A stretch of 64,000 nt of DNA from Dactylellina haptotyla (Eukaryota; Ascomycota; Orbiliomycetes; Orbiliales; Orbiliaceae). The notes below the pieces were generated by a model. It saw only the letters and a list, made by a program, of their open reading frames with translations. It did no database searches and was not told the DNA's origin. The stretch is from contig CM062379.1 in NCBI GenBank assembly GCA_031310005.1, forward strand, positions 6,634,001-6,698,000. The letters run 5' to 3'. Position numbers and translations under genes: made by a program. The first letter of the stretch is position 1. The number at the start of each line of letters is the position of its first letter. This document shows, one piece after another, positions 20,534-31,991 of this stretch.

Positions 20534-23318
20534 ATGCGTGGCATCGCCTGGCTTGTTGCGGCGGGAGCTGCTCTTGTCGGCCCAGCAGTAGCTGCTCCTC
20601 CATTGGACTCCAGCGAATATACTCCAAACTTTGGCCTCGAAAAGCGTACAGCAGCTTATGCCGGCGCAGCATACGGCTGTTGGTGCAACGACGTCTGCAA
20701 GAAGCCATTCCGCAAGTTCGAGCCCATCGGATGTTTCGATATGCGTACCGGAGCCAAGTATATCTTGGACGTTCCCGCTACTTGGGTGGTTGCTAAAACC
20801 CTGACCCAACAGTCTTGTCAAGCATCTTGCAAGGGTATGGGTTTCCGATATGCTGCTATCGGATGGAGTGGACAACAGGTAACATACCTAGAATAAACTA
20901 TTCATAACTTTTCACTAGAAAGAAAGTATGCTGATAAAATCTTTATAGTGCCATTGCGGTAATAAAATTTATGGTGATCAAACCGATAGCGATTTGTGCA
21001 GTTCTTCTTGTAAGGGAGACGGAATGGCCGAAAATTGCGGTGGCACCAATGTGTACACCATTTTTGAAGATACCACGTTCCCAAAGGTCCAAGACGTCAG
21101 TGACGCCACAATCAGCGGTTATGTCCCAATAGGATGCTACCAAGATGACGCCCGTGAGTCGATTTATACATGGGTTTATATAAGAGCCAAGTTTTGCATG
21201 AGGAACCTGCTATCTAACTGAATATTTTATACTAGAACACGTTCTCAAGTACCAAGCCGAGACGTCCGATGCTATGAATGTCGAACGATGCAAATCTAGA
21301 TGCGCGGAACGTGGTTATCCCTACGCGGGAGTGACCTGGAAGAAACAATGTGAGTAAAACAAAAATTATTCGGAACCATTGGAACGCTCCACATGGCGAT
21401 TACGGATTAACTAACGGTGAATTCCAATATGTAGGTTGGGTAAGCTTCTGGCTTTTAGATGCATATTCTTACTCTTCGTCAAAACAAAAACTTTGGGTGT
21501 TAAGCAAGACTAACATATAGATTTATTTAGTGCGGAGGAGTGATCAGAGCTGGCGCTAAGACTGGAGCCGCCATGGCTAAGGGTGTAACTTGTAATTTGG
21601 ACTGCGCAGGTACGAGCGTGGACAAGAAGAACCCGAACAATCGAGAGTTCTGCGGTGGCAATTGGGCCATGAATATCTACTACAACGAAGATCTGGATAC
21701 GAAGGAGCATTGCGGAGACCCAATAATCGTGTACAAACAACCAGTCATCACTATTACAAAGCCAGCTACGAGAGCTTTTATATCCACTATCTTTCCTACA
21801 GATAGCAAGGGCTCGAAGGTTACCACCGCGGGTACTGCTTCTGTTATCATCGGTACCAAGGTCGTTTACGCTACGGTTACGGTTACCACCACTGGAACAA
21901 AACCTGGTACTAGGACTATCATCCCCACGGGTTTGAAGGGAACGGCTAGTGTCATCATCGGTGTCACCAAGGATGTTGTAACTTCCTACCAATTCGTTAC
22001 CGTTAAGACCCCAACCGATAGACCGGGAACTACTACTAGCTTACCTACAGATGGAAATGGCTCTGTTCTCCCTACTGGTATCGCCAAGGTCATCATCGGT
22101 ACCAAGAGCGACGATGACGTTTCAACTTCCTACAGCTTTGTTACCGTTAAGACTCCAGCCGACAGGGCGGGCACTCGTACTGTCTTTCCTACTGACGAAA
22201 ATGGGTTTACTCTCCCCACTGGTATTGCCAGTGTTATCATCGGCACTAAGAGAAACGACGACGTTTCAACTTCCTATAGCTTCGTTACTGTTAAGACTCC
22301 AGCCGACAGAGCGGGCACTCGTACTCTCTTTCCTACTGATGAAAATGGGTTTACTCTCCCTACTGGTATCGCCAGCGTCATCATCGGCACTCCTAAGGCC
22401 GAACCTACTGCTGAGAATACCGACACGCCAGAGGAAACAGACCTTCCAAGGGCTACATTTGTCACCACCGGACCTGTTCCTGGCACCAGCGAGATGACTA
22501 AATCTGGAACCGTTATCGTCGTCGTGACCAGTGCCAAACCTCCCAATAACGTTGTAACGGAGCCAACCCGCCCAGTGCAGACAGACCCACCAACCCCAAT
22601 ACCACAAATCGGCCCAGATGACACTATCTGTGTCATCCCCACCCTTAACGATGATATCCGCAGTCTATTGTACGGGTACCCATCTCTCCGATACCCACTC
22701 GGCGACCAGAAAGCCCCCGCTGTATCCTGCCACGACAAAGAGAGCAAGTGGAAGGCCGGCTATCACATCAAGCTCTGGGTTCCAGAAGACTCCCCCTGCC
22801 GCCAGGAATACACCGATTCCGCCCCGGAGATCAAGTCCGCCTGCGCCAATGCCTGTACCGAGCAGCGTAAGGCTTGCGTTGATAAATTCGCAGCGAAGAA
22901 GTGGTGCTCCGGTCGCAAGTGCATTGAAACTTCAGACCTTAAGAAGGCCTGCGAGATGCAGGAACGTCTTTGCAAGGATGCGAATAAGGAGGACTCGGAC
23001 GGGATCAAGGCTCTCGCGAAGAAAGTCTGTAATAAGTATGGTGTATTCCCACCTCCCAAGCCTAAGCCCGAAGTCGATGATGACGGATATGAGAAGCACC
23101 GTCTTCGCCGTGTCATGAGATTCAAGCGAGCTGCTGAGGAAGGAAAAGGCGAGGAGGTCAAGATGAAGAGAGAGACCGATGAAGAGGTCAAGGTGAAAAG
23201 AGAAGAGACCGACGACGAAGTCAAGGTGAAGAGAGAGGAAACTGACGGTGAGATCAAAGTGAAGAGAGAGGAGACGGACGAGGAGGTGAAGATGAAGAGA
23301 GATGGAGCCGATAACTAG
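20534..23318 (+). CDS. Secreted two-WSC-domain protein with tandem stalk repeats and Kex2-type repeat tail
   Basis: This is a large secreted protein. Exons are 20534-20878, 20949-21153, 21236-21349, 21435-21439 (5 nt) and 21531-23318 (818 aa). It has a signal peptide (WLVAAGAALVGPAVAA), then LEKR, a possible Kex2 cleavage site. Two WSC-like carbohydrate-binding domains follow. The first runs from PIGCFDMRTG to GWSGQQCHCGN and ENCGGTNVYTIF; the second from PIGCYQDD to GVTWKKQCWCGG and REFCGGNWAMNIYY. The stalk (about 285-510) is built of degenerate tandem units ending GxASVIIG. A second Cys-rich module lies at about 585-730 (DTICVIPTLND to KKVCNKYG). The C-terminal tail (about 764-815) repeats [E]ETDxExKxKR, each unit ending in Lys-Arg. 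There is no obvious GPI signal or membrane span at the end. WSC proteins act in wall sensing or carbohydrate binding; this member's role is unknown. Confidence 0.88.
21435..21439 (+). other. 5-nt microexon in the WSC gene
   Basis: GTTGG is preceded by ATGTAG, with a CTAAC branch point upstream, and followed by GTAAGC. It joins a T from the exon before to make TGT-TGG, giving KKQCWCGG across the junctions; CWCG is a WSC hallmark. Direct joining of the flanking exons would break the frame. Confidence 0.75.
21966..22388 (+). repeat. In-frame tandem repeats of 135-144 bp
   Basis: Units at 21966-22100 (45 codons), 22101-22244 and 22245-22388 (48 codons each) encode VTSYxFVTVKTPxDRxGTxT...LPTGIAxVIIG. 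The last two are nearly identical at the protein level, differing mainly at SD/RN and V/L. More diverged, shorter copies precede them (from about 21760). Recent duplication within the stalk is the likely cause. Confidence 0.85.
23151..23306 (+). repeat. Repeats encoding Lys-Arg-bounded peptides
   Basis: Four consecutive units read ETDEEVKVKR, EETDDEVKVKR, EETDGEIKVKR and EETDEEVKMKR, preceded by GEEVKMKR. Each ends at a dibasic Lys-Arg, the Kex2 recognition pair, so cleavage would release similar 10-11-residue acidic peptides. Confidence 0.8.
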
Positions 23319-23905
23319 ACCATGGATTCAATCTCCAGCGAAGTTTCAGAGAGGAGAGACTGCTGATATGTTTCCTTTGTCACATTTGGTTTTGTTTTCT
23401 TTTGTTTTGTGCTTAATATATAGAAATGGTTTGCTCTTCGGGGGAGATGCTTTAAGTTTGGGTGTTGTATTGGCGTTGTAGAAACGTCAGTCTAAGACTA
23501 AGTCTAAGACTAGAGTCTGGAACCCAAACCAAAACACAACAGGACTATGGTTGAGTCTTGCATACCTTGTTGAGAGTGTTGGAATTTAAATTATCTAGGC
23601 TACGTGTATACATAGAACCTAAGAAATCGAGTACCATCTCAATTCGAGATTTGGTTCTGAGATATTTATGGAACAGTGCCATTTATTATATTGTGATTTA
23701 CGACTTATTAGTCTGGTTCCTGTCTAAACTACAGGTACTTGTACACGTAAAGAGGTATCAAAACTTGTAACACCGAAGAGAAGACCCAAAGGAAAGGTTA
23801 CTACACAAAGGTCCTCAAAAAGGGCAGTGTATCGCGAAAAAAGGATATCGCCAACTTGGTCCTCTAATGAAAGCCATCTATTTCAAACAGGCTATGGGCA
23901 GGTGC
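23319..23905. other. Convergent 3' region with short palindromic repeat
   Basis: The stretch separates the 3' ends of the WSC gene (+) and the aminopeptidase gene (-). AGTCTAAGACT, a perfect 5+1+5 palindrome, occurs twice, at 23489-23499 and 23501-23511. No gene is supported. Confidence 0.55.
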
Positions 23906-25492
23906 TTACATCACCAACTTCTTTCCTCGGTACTTCCACCTCTTCTTGCTCTCTGCCATCCTCTCCGCTCGAACGTCCGCACTCTCCAGTGTCCGTGGAG
24001 GAAAGCTTTCGAAACTGTTCGCATATTTGGCAACACTCTTTGCCACGAGCTTGCCGTTGACTTCGTACGCCGTGGAGTTCAAATTTGTGAGGTCGTCACA
24101 AAGCTGATGATAACATGGATCGTACCACTTTCCTTCCCAACCACCAAACATCTCCACCTCCTCGGCGGTCTTGACACCCTCTGCACCGGTAGCGACTCCA
24201 CCGGCGGGGATGCCAGCATCAATGAATCCGACGTAGTCACTTCGTCCGTCAAACGGAATAAAGGTGTAGTTAACACCGAGCTCTTTATATCCGTTAATGT
24301 AGAAGTTCCTCAGTTGCTCGCTGCCCTTCGGATCACCCTCCGAGTCTGTAGCATTATAGATCTGGTAGGCAAAGTTCGGGCTGGCCATCATGTCGTAGTC
24401 CATAAATAGCCTGATCTTGACGTTTTCCTCGGGACTCAGATGTTCCGCATACCAAGTGCTGCCCAACAAACCTTCCTCCTCACCGGACCACCATGCGAAT
24501 CGCACGCAGTTGTTGACCGAGAATTTAGAAAGTTGCACCGCAACTTCCAACAGGGTCATCGAGCCCGATCCGTCGTCGTTAACACCCGGTCCTTCTTCGA
24601 CGGAATCGCTGTGTCCGCCGAGCATGACGCAGTTGTCCGGATCACCGAGCACAGTCTGTGCAACCACATTCCTCGTCTCGATAACATCCACCGTCGCATC
24701 GATATACGCCGAGGCATCGACCTCCTTCCCTTCACTCAACTTCTCCAAAACCTTCAACCCAACTTTATCGGATATTCCAAACGTAGCAACGTGGTGCTTC
24801 TTCGGTGTTCCCAGGGTTCCGCTCAACTCTCCGGCCTCGTTGTTATAAACCAGTGCGGCAACAGCACCAGCCGTCCCCGCATTCTCGGACTTCTGTCCGA
24901 ACGAGCAGTTGCCCCGTTTGATCAGTGCGATAGCACCGTTTACATCCTCAGTGAAATCCTCGATATTGCACCCATCGTTCGCCACCGCAACAACCTTAGC
25001 AAACACGGGCTCCTTGTTCTTCGTGGGTGGTGTCAAGCTCATCGCCCGCGCACTGAGAATGGGGTGCTTCCCGATAGTCAAGCGGGATTCGTAGACATTC
25101 CCGGAAACGGCAGGGAACACCTGCTCGTGGAATTTGTAGTATCCGCCCAGAGTACCGAGCACCTGCTGGACATATTTGATAGTCCCAACGTGGCCAAGCG
25201 AGCCGATCACTCGGGTGGGGTGGTTGTAGTGCGGTTCCGAGATTTTGGCGATAGTGTAGAGGTCGTGGGAGCGGGAGAGGAGGTTTTTGGCTTCGATTTT
25301 CCCGGCGAGTAATTCTTCGGTTACCAGGGGTTTCGAGGAATGGAGGTGGATAGCCGCAGCGAGGGCCTGGCTATCGCCGAGGAGATGCTGCTGCTGTCCT
25401 CCGGTGACCGGCGAGGAAAGTGCGGAAGTTGCGAGGAGGCCCAAAGGCAGGAGTGACGAGGGGTTGACTTTGATATACATTTTTGGGACCAA
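23906..25492 (-). CDS. LAP2: Leucine aminopeptidase 2-like M28 metallopeptidase
   Basis: This secreted or vacuolar aminopeptidase removes N-terminal residues using two zinc ions. It is a single exon of 528 aa; a second in-frame Met five codons in (start 25480) begins MYIKVNPSSLLPLGLLATSALSS, a clean signal peptide, and may be the real start. A propeptide-like region is followed by a protease-associated (PA) domain (about 160-270, with RGNCSFGQK). The M28 core has the expected zinc ligands and catalytic residues: H294 in GGHSDSV, D306 in NDDGSG, E338/E339 in SGEEEGLLGS, D365 in MDYDM and H462 in CYHQLCDD. Several Asn-x-Thr/Ser sites fit glycosylation. Length and order match fungal Lap2 proteins. 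Confident assignment. Confidence 0.94.
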   Translation of the reverse strand: MVPKMYIKVNPSSLLPLGLLATSALSSPVTGGQQQHLLGDSQALAAAIHLHSSKPLVTEELLAGKIEAKNLLSRSHDLYTIAKISEPHYNHPTRVIGSLGHVGTIKYVQQVLGTLGGYYKFHEQVFPAVSGNVYESRLTIGKHPILSARAMSLTPPTKNKEPVFAKVVAVANDGCNIEDFTEDVNGAIALIKRGNCSFGQKSENAGTAGAVAALVYNNEAGELSGTLGTPKKHHVATFGISDKVGLKVLEKLSEGKEVDASAYIDATVDVIETRNVVAQTVLGDPDNCVMLGGHSDSVEEGPGVNDDGSGSMTLLEVAVQLSKFSVNNCVRFAWWSGEEEGLLGSTWYAEHLSPEENVKIRLFMDYDMMASPNFAYQIYNATDSEGDPKGSEQLRNFYINGYKELGVNYTFIPFDGRSDYVGFIDAGIPAGGVATGAEGVKTAEEVEMFGGWEGKWYDPCYHQLCDDLTNLNSTAYEVNGKLVAKSVAKYANSFESFPPRTLESADVRAERMAESKKRWKYRGKKLVM

Positions 25493-25959
25493 AATCGAGA
25501 GATCTATCTGGTGATATCTATTTGGTGAGGAACGAGAAAGAAGGGTGAGGGTGAGAACGAGATGGTCAAGTTGAGTGGTGATATATGACTAAGGCGGCTG
25601 GGACGACATCGGACGAAGTCCCGCGGCTGGGACGGGCAGGTGTGAAAGGGGGGTTAGCTAGTCAGGTCAGCCAGGACGGCCAGGTCAGTTCCAGACTGGC
25701 TGGACCTTGCCGGGCCGGAGCATTTGTGTAGCGGTCGCACCGCGTTGGGCGTGCTGTTGGGTTGGGGGTCGGATGATGATCAATGACGCAGGCGATCACG
25801 CTTGGTGGTTGGCACGGAAACAGAAAGGGCTTGTGTCACCCGACACAACACATCTTAAAAGACATAATATTCTTGAATTTTCGATCGTCATCTTCATCTA
25901 TCTACATGATCAACTATTACAGGTAATATGGATAGCCAGTCGCTTACATGTGTGTATGA

Positions 25960-25991
<32 letters not shown>

Positions 25992-26419
25992 ATGGATGTG
26001 ATGTGTATGAAATGAGTATGAGCAAAAACAGACATGCAGCAGCCATTATGTTAATCCACGCCTCTTCGCGCGGCTGGTAAGTAGCGAAACAACCAAAGAT
26101 ATGCAAAAGCCAAGGCGAGAGGCCGGAACCTCCAAAAATAAAGAACACCCCGAAACGCCACGAAAGATTTAGGATCGGGTCGGATCCCGGCATGCCCAAA
26201 AGAGAGAACTAACTATTCTATGGCGACCCTGATGATATGATGGTGAGACTCCAAAATGAAATGTGGGGAAACAGGTAAATAACTAGGGAGTGAAAGCCAC
26301 CGCTTCCCGCGCTTTTAAGAGCGTGATAAGGAACAAAGATAGCAAGGAGGAGGGAAAGGGGAGGAGGATACGAGGCCGCGATACTATACTAAATGTGCCA
26401 AGTTCTAAGGTTGTGTTCA
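25493..26419. other. Intergenic region with (TA)n(TG)n microsatellite
   Basis: The stretch holds the promoter side of the aminopeptidase gene and the 3' side of the ExgD gene, both on the minus strand. GGCTGG/CCAG-rich short direct repeats occur at 25590-25700. No gene is supported. Confidence 0.55.
25959..25992 (+). repeat. (TA)n(TG)n microsatellite
   Basis: About eight TA units run directly into about eight TG units, a compound dinucleotide repeat likely to vary in length between strains. Confidence 0.9.
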
Positions 26420-28739
26420 TTAGAAGGTCTCAGGAAGGCCGAGGATGCCATAATCTGGGATCGCGCCAGAGCAAGTAAAATTCCTCTCGTATGCGATCTT
26501 CGGCAGTGTTCCCGCGTCGATTCCCTTTTTGTACGACCATTGATAGGCGTCTTCAGTATCCCAGGTCCAGTACATCCATCCCCAGGCCAGTTCGAAAGAT
26601 TCCATTTGCGCTGTAGAAATACTCAGTTAGCATACGAATTATTTTGAGGATGATAGAAGAACGTCATCTTACCTTCAGCAAAATTCAACAAGAACTGCTT
26701 GTATACATCTGACCACTTGCTCGGGTCACCATTAGGGATATCGCAAGAACAGCCTGTTCCCGCGTGGCAACTCGGCGTCGTCACACTAGACGAAGGATCG
26801 GGGAAAATGAGGTCACCCTCCCATCTTGAACCGGTACCGACATTGTTCAAATATGGTACGCAGTCTGTATCAGCTTGTCCGAATTCTCCAACCATGCTCG
26901 GACCGAACCCAGTAGAAGGATTGTTGCTCTGTGTCATCGCTGCGCCCCAGCCGGAACAGGCGAATTGAAGCTTTCCGGTGTGCGTTTGCGCGATCTGACC
27001 GATGTTAAAGATCACATATTGATGAACATCCAGAACAAGTCCTTCGTAGCCAGCAAGTCTGCCTTTCCAATTCTCAAGACCCAAGAAACCGTCTCCGAAC
27101 ACAATCTTCGCATTCAATCCGTTTCCTCGAACAATTTCGTATGCGTTTGCGGTCCAATTAAGAACATCGTTGAGCGGTAAAGCAGTCATCCTCGGTTCGT
27201 TGACGAGGCCGTAAAGCGTAATAATATTTGCGTATCGCGGTTGGGCGAAGAATTTGGACAATTGGTCGTGCATATCCAAACTCTTCTGTGCGTTCACAGC
27301 CCCATCAGTTCCGTTAAGCCAGCCAATCACACCCTGTCGACCACTGTGGTTCCATCCGTTCTGACCACCCTGAACACTGTGCAAATCAAGCTTGACTCTC
27401 AATCCGTATTTACGAGCCCATTCGATACCTCGCAAAAGATACCTCCAGCCGACATTCGGAAGATAAGGGTCGCCCTGTTCAGGAGTGACAATCCAGTAAG
27501 GATATGGGATACGAACATGATCCAACCCGGCTGCGGCGATGTCCTTGAAGGTTTGCTCGGTAACAAAGGTAGCGTAATGTTTTTCCATAGTCTGAGCGGT
27601 CTGTTTGGCTCCAAGGTATTTCGTAAGAGTGTACTCATCGACGACGCCGAAGCTGAGATCGTATTTTTTGAAGAACGATGGAGTGATAAACGGCTCCAAC
27701 AATAGCCATCCACCGATATTGACACCTCGCATCGGGGTTTTGCCGTACTCGAAGCTATCCTTCAGCGCAGGAACGTTTGGATTGACTTGGGCGCTATCAT
27801 CCCAGTCCGAGAACAGACCCATGACTGAGAGACCTCCCACGGTTTGATCGGTGTATGTTGTGTTGAAGTCACGGGTGTCGTACCAAGTGAATGGGTCCAG
27901 ATATGATCCTTTAGCAGCAGTCTAAGACGGACAGGTCAGCTCCATATACATTTTCTCTCTCAAAATGCTATCAAACACTTACCGGAATGGTGTTCGGGTT
28001 GACACTAGGGGTGTTTCCCAGTCCGTCGCCAGTGCCACCGCCACTTCCACCAGAGCTTCCATCTTTACCTGCGTTCGCTGGCGAGCTATTGCTTTTACCA
28101 ATAACCAACACTCCAACAGGCACAAGAATAATTATCAGCAAGACAACAAATGCAACAAGGCACCCTATATATCAAAAGAGAGTCAGTAAATATCAAACTC
28201 GCTTCAGTTGAAACCTGTTTGCTAACGTAGTAGCAAGCATCATAAAACTTACATATACACATTCTCTTCCTCTTCCTCCTATCATTGGTTGCCATGGCCT
28301 TCTTCTCTCTTCGTTCCTCGCGGCTCACGTGCTTCTTCCGTCTATACTGCTCTTCTTTGTTAAACGCAGCCAAACTCTCCTCGCTCAACGGTACAACACC
28401 ATCTGTCGCAACTCCTGGCGCTACCTTCGATATACGTTTCGGGTTCCGAGGAGGGGGCGCTGGCACGGCCCTCGAACGGCGCGGGTCCTCTAGCGATGCC
28501 CCTCGAGAAACTCTGTTGTATGAATTTCGCTGAGACGAAGAACGACGGTTGTGGGATCGAGAGGTCCGCCGTGTGTTTGCTGCGTACATCTCTTCATCGG
28601 AGTCGACGAAGCGTTCACGCTCCCTATCACGGGATTCTCGCTCACCTCGCTCGCGGGATTCTCGACGAGAATGGCGGCGGCTCTGAGAGTGGGAGTTATC
28701 GCGAGAGTGGGAGTAGTCGCGGGATTGTCTGGTGGCCAT
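26420..28739 (-). CDS. exgD: Glucan 1,3-beta-glucosidase D-like GH5 enzyme, type II membrane protein
   Basis: This exo-beta-1,3-glucanase is anchored by an N-terminal membrane segment with the catalytic domain outside. Exons on the minus strand are 28739-28253, 28164-27983, 27921-26673 and 26610-26420 (702 aa). The first 160 residues are cytosolic, very rich in Arg/Ser/Glu (SRDYSHSRDNSHSQSRRH) and end in basic RRKRKRM. One hydrophobic span follows at about 164-186, then a Gly/Ser linker. The GH5 domain starts near MRGVNIGGWLLLEPFITPS. The acid/base Glu is E465 in GLVNEPRM and the nucleophile E569 in MVGEFGQADTDC. The last exon supplies FELAWGWMYWTWDTEDAYQW, the conserved end of the barrel. 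Splice sites are GTAAGT/TATAG, GTAAGT/CTTAG and GTAAGA/TACAG. A confident ExgD-type call. Confidence 0.93.
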
Positions 28740-31700
28740 GTTGAATTATTTTGGAAAAATTCCCAGCCAGATATATCGATATCGGTCAGCCGTGTATCTG
28801 GGTACCTGACAGCCCTGAAGGACACAAGGCTGCCTTTCGGTTTAAAGCTATTTCGAGGGAGAAAGATTTCGGGTTCGAGAATGGTATTGTACTGTAACGA
28901 CGGCTAATTGAAACAGCGATTGGTAAGAGTATGTATGATTGACGTCCACGCTCCAGTCCACGGTAGCCTTAACGAACTGTGCTCTCCAGGCCACCGATTT
29001 CAAGTCCGAGTCCAGCGATCGGGAGGATGTGCTTCGAGATGTTCGAGATGTGGTGCGGTGAGCTGCAGGATGGGAGGGATGTGTTGCTGCTGTAAACAGA
29101 GCGACGGATGGGTGTTGTTACTCGGGCAATCGGCACCGCCTGTTTCAGTTTCCTTTTCCCTTCCTTTCGCCTGCTGCGCCCAGTCGAGTTGTTGGGTTGC
29201 AATCACCACCACCACGACACTAAACGAGTGACTGCGTCGAGATGGGTTATCGAGGGCGAGGTTCGTTATCGTCTGTCCAGCATCGAAGAAGGGCGACGGG
29301 GATGGAGGGGATAAGTAGCAGACAGGAGCCCGTGGGAGAAAACCTTTCGACGATGTCCTACGGCGCTATCTGTGGGAACGAGAAGGACGACTCCTTTGCG
29401 AATGCAAGCGGAAATTTTGGGCCTCATATGCAAAGCCTGCTGCGGGAGCCACCCATGTTGCTCGTCGTATCCCATCCTGTCCCATCCTATCTCCCATGCC
29501 AGGTCCCCCATGGCCACTGGACTTTCCGACCAGAACCTGCCAATCTACCATCCCAGAAATGTAACCAATGAATTCTCGCTCCTCTGCTCGTCGCCCCATC
29601 GGCCAATGCTAGGCCCATTCGCACTTGGCAGTCTGACCGTCGACTATTTGATTCCTTTCCCTCCTGAAAATGCTATAGTACTCGCATAATACTCGACCGT
29701 ATTCTCGTCCGGTTCGAAGGAGCCTCCGAGATGAATATCGTTCTGGCGCGGCGGCTCACCACGCCCAAGTGGACGGCCATTAATTTCCATCGCGCGCATC
29801 GATATCTGCGAAAGGAATCGGGCGTCCAAGGTGACATCGACACCACGCTAGCGCCAACTCCCAAGGCCCGGCTGCCCTAATTAAACCTGCCAAAAACTTG
29901 GCTTTTTTTTCCCTCTCCTCAGTGACCTACTAATCACGGCCCCCCACATGCCCAATTGTATTTGGTCCAGAACCCCTGGCTAACTTCCTAGGATGGGAAT
30001 TTTGAATCCAGAACACCCGTTCTCGTTCCTCACTGCAAAAAATAGCATGACGTCGTGATTGCTAAATTCTTTAAAATGTGACAACATGCTTCGTGGGCCT
30101 CGTCCGTGCCGCGTGTGAAGCTTGCCGGCTTGCCGATGTTGATCTGGTGTGCCTTTCACACTCCTTTCGTAGCCACACTTTATTCCTTTCATTCATAGTC
30201 GTAGAGTGGTCGTGAACAGCCTGCATGTTAGTCCTCCCAACCATCCAGTGCACACGCCAAGAAAACCATTGAATCCAATTTTCTCGAAATGTGGGACATT
30301 TGTCTTTTTCTGTTCCCCGCGACTAGAGAAACAGCCTGCAGAGCTTGCAAAGTCGCACCAAGTCCCGTATTCCGACCTCTAATTTCCTTCCTGTAAAGGT
30401 GGAATCTTTCAAAGTGGACCTAACAACTCAGGACTAACATGTCTTTCGAGATAATTTCCATGTCTCGCAGCCCTATGCTCGACGCGTTGTTTTTTATTTC
30501 AACTCCCACGGTGTTAGTATTATGCCCATATCGAGAAAGTAATGGACCTGAGTGAGACTTTGAAGCAAAAATTCAATAAACAATGTTTATGTCTCGAATA
30601 GCTTCTTGCGGGACTCCGAGTCAAAATCATTACTCTAACTTTAACTCCTTTTGAGTTGAGTCCCGCTTGTTATCTTTACAAAGGCGAAAGGGGGCGGAGT
30701 GGCGCTAGTCGACCTGTATCAAGCGATAAAAGGTAACCTTGTATCCGTAGATCTACCCCGGACAATCATTGCCCGATCAAACTACGACAAGTCTCTCGGA
30801 ACTGCAATGTCGGTTATACTGAGTATTGACTTGTAGGGCAACAACAACATGGTTTTCAGATTGCCTTTCAAGGCGCATGCAATCAAGTACGAGACCTACT
30901 GGCCAGTTGCAGGTTGTTCCAAACTTCATGATTCGAGATGACAGTAATACTCATACGTACAATTATGGGCCACAAGCAGTATAGTCGACTAGTGTCTATC
31001 ATGTATACAACATTAATATTATCTCTTTTGTTGAAAAATAGCCACGCCTATCTCGTAATATATACGTATTCTCAGGACAGAAATTTGGCAAATCGATCAT
31101 ATAATATCTGAGAGATATAGAGCTCTGAATAGCATGGCCCGTTCGATCTTAGAATAACCGTTAGTACTCTGATATCCTATAAACATTCTTAGCTCGGCCA
31201 TATCCTACGCAGCTACGTTTAGATTGCAATGAGAAATCTACCTAACAGCAGCCTCCACGGGGAGGATCTCTGGACCTCATTCTACGAACAGTCGTCAAGA
31301 ATGAACAATAGACGAAAATTACTATTTTCCCTCGGTTTGGCGTAATGCCTAGCCAGGCTGTGCGGCGATTATAAACCTCGCGGGTTGATTCCGAATTGGG
31401 ATCCCTCATGCACCGAAGCGAGCATAGCGAGAGAATATTCGATTTGCGGCTGAAATGGTTTGCGAAATAGTCAAACGAAGAGGCACCACTCGACGACCAA
31501 CGTAACTTAGCGTCGCGTTTCAGTCAGATACCAAGGGAGCTCCATCGGATGCAGCACGGAAATATATACCCTGCATCCCTATATTTCTGCCCTATAAGCA
31601 TGTTTATGTATCGGTCGCCGCCTTTCCAGTGGTATGATCTAACTTCGGTTGGATCATGCAACTCAATATAGCTAGAACCAGGGTCTCTTTCTGCAATACG

Positions 31701-31991
31701 ACATAATGAATTCTTTCTCCATAATGTGGCTCTGCCACCATCACCAACATCTCGCGGAATCTCAACGTTGAGCGTTTAGTTTGAACTCGGTTCTAACAAC
31801 CCTATAGCATACCGTTAGTATAGACTGCTTCGTATAATGCATACAGAACCATCTATGTTGAATACTTTTTATATAAGAATGCGGCACCGTGACTTAAAGT
31901 AGTCTGCTTTTTATCATCACGCAAAACAATGGTCAAGGTTTATTACTCATAATACTATATTCACATCCTTTCTATACTCTCATTTCAAAAA
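28740..31991. other. Intergenic, 3.25 kb
   Basis: No gene is supported. The 28.7-29.9 kb part is GC-richer and gives many overlapping chance frames up to 109 codons on both strands, and likely includes the ExgD promoter. From 30 kb on the sequence is AT-rich with few frames. No repeats or RNA genes were recognised. Confidence 0.55.
31870..31877 (+). promoter_or_regulatory. Likely TATA box of the Thr-rich secreted protein gene
   Basis: TATATAAG lies 122 bases before the start codon at 31992 and is followed by a short leader ending CATTTCAAAAA before ATG. Good position for a fungal TATA promoter; motif-based. Confidence 0.5.

Noticed and set aside
31321-31400. Possible tRNA-like B box (GCGGGTTGATTCCG)
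   Set aside because: No matching A box or cloverleaf arms could be drawn at the proper spacing.
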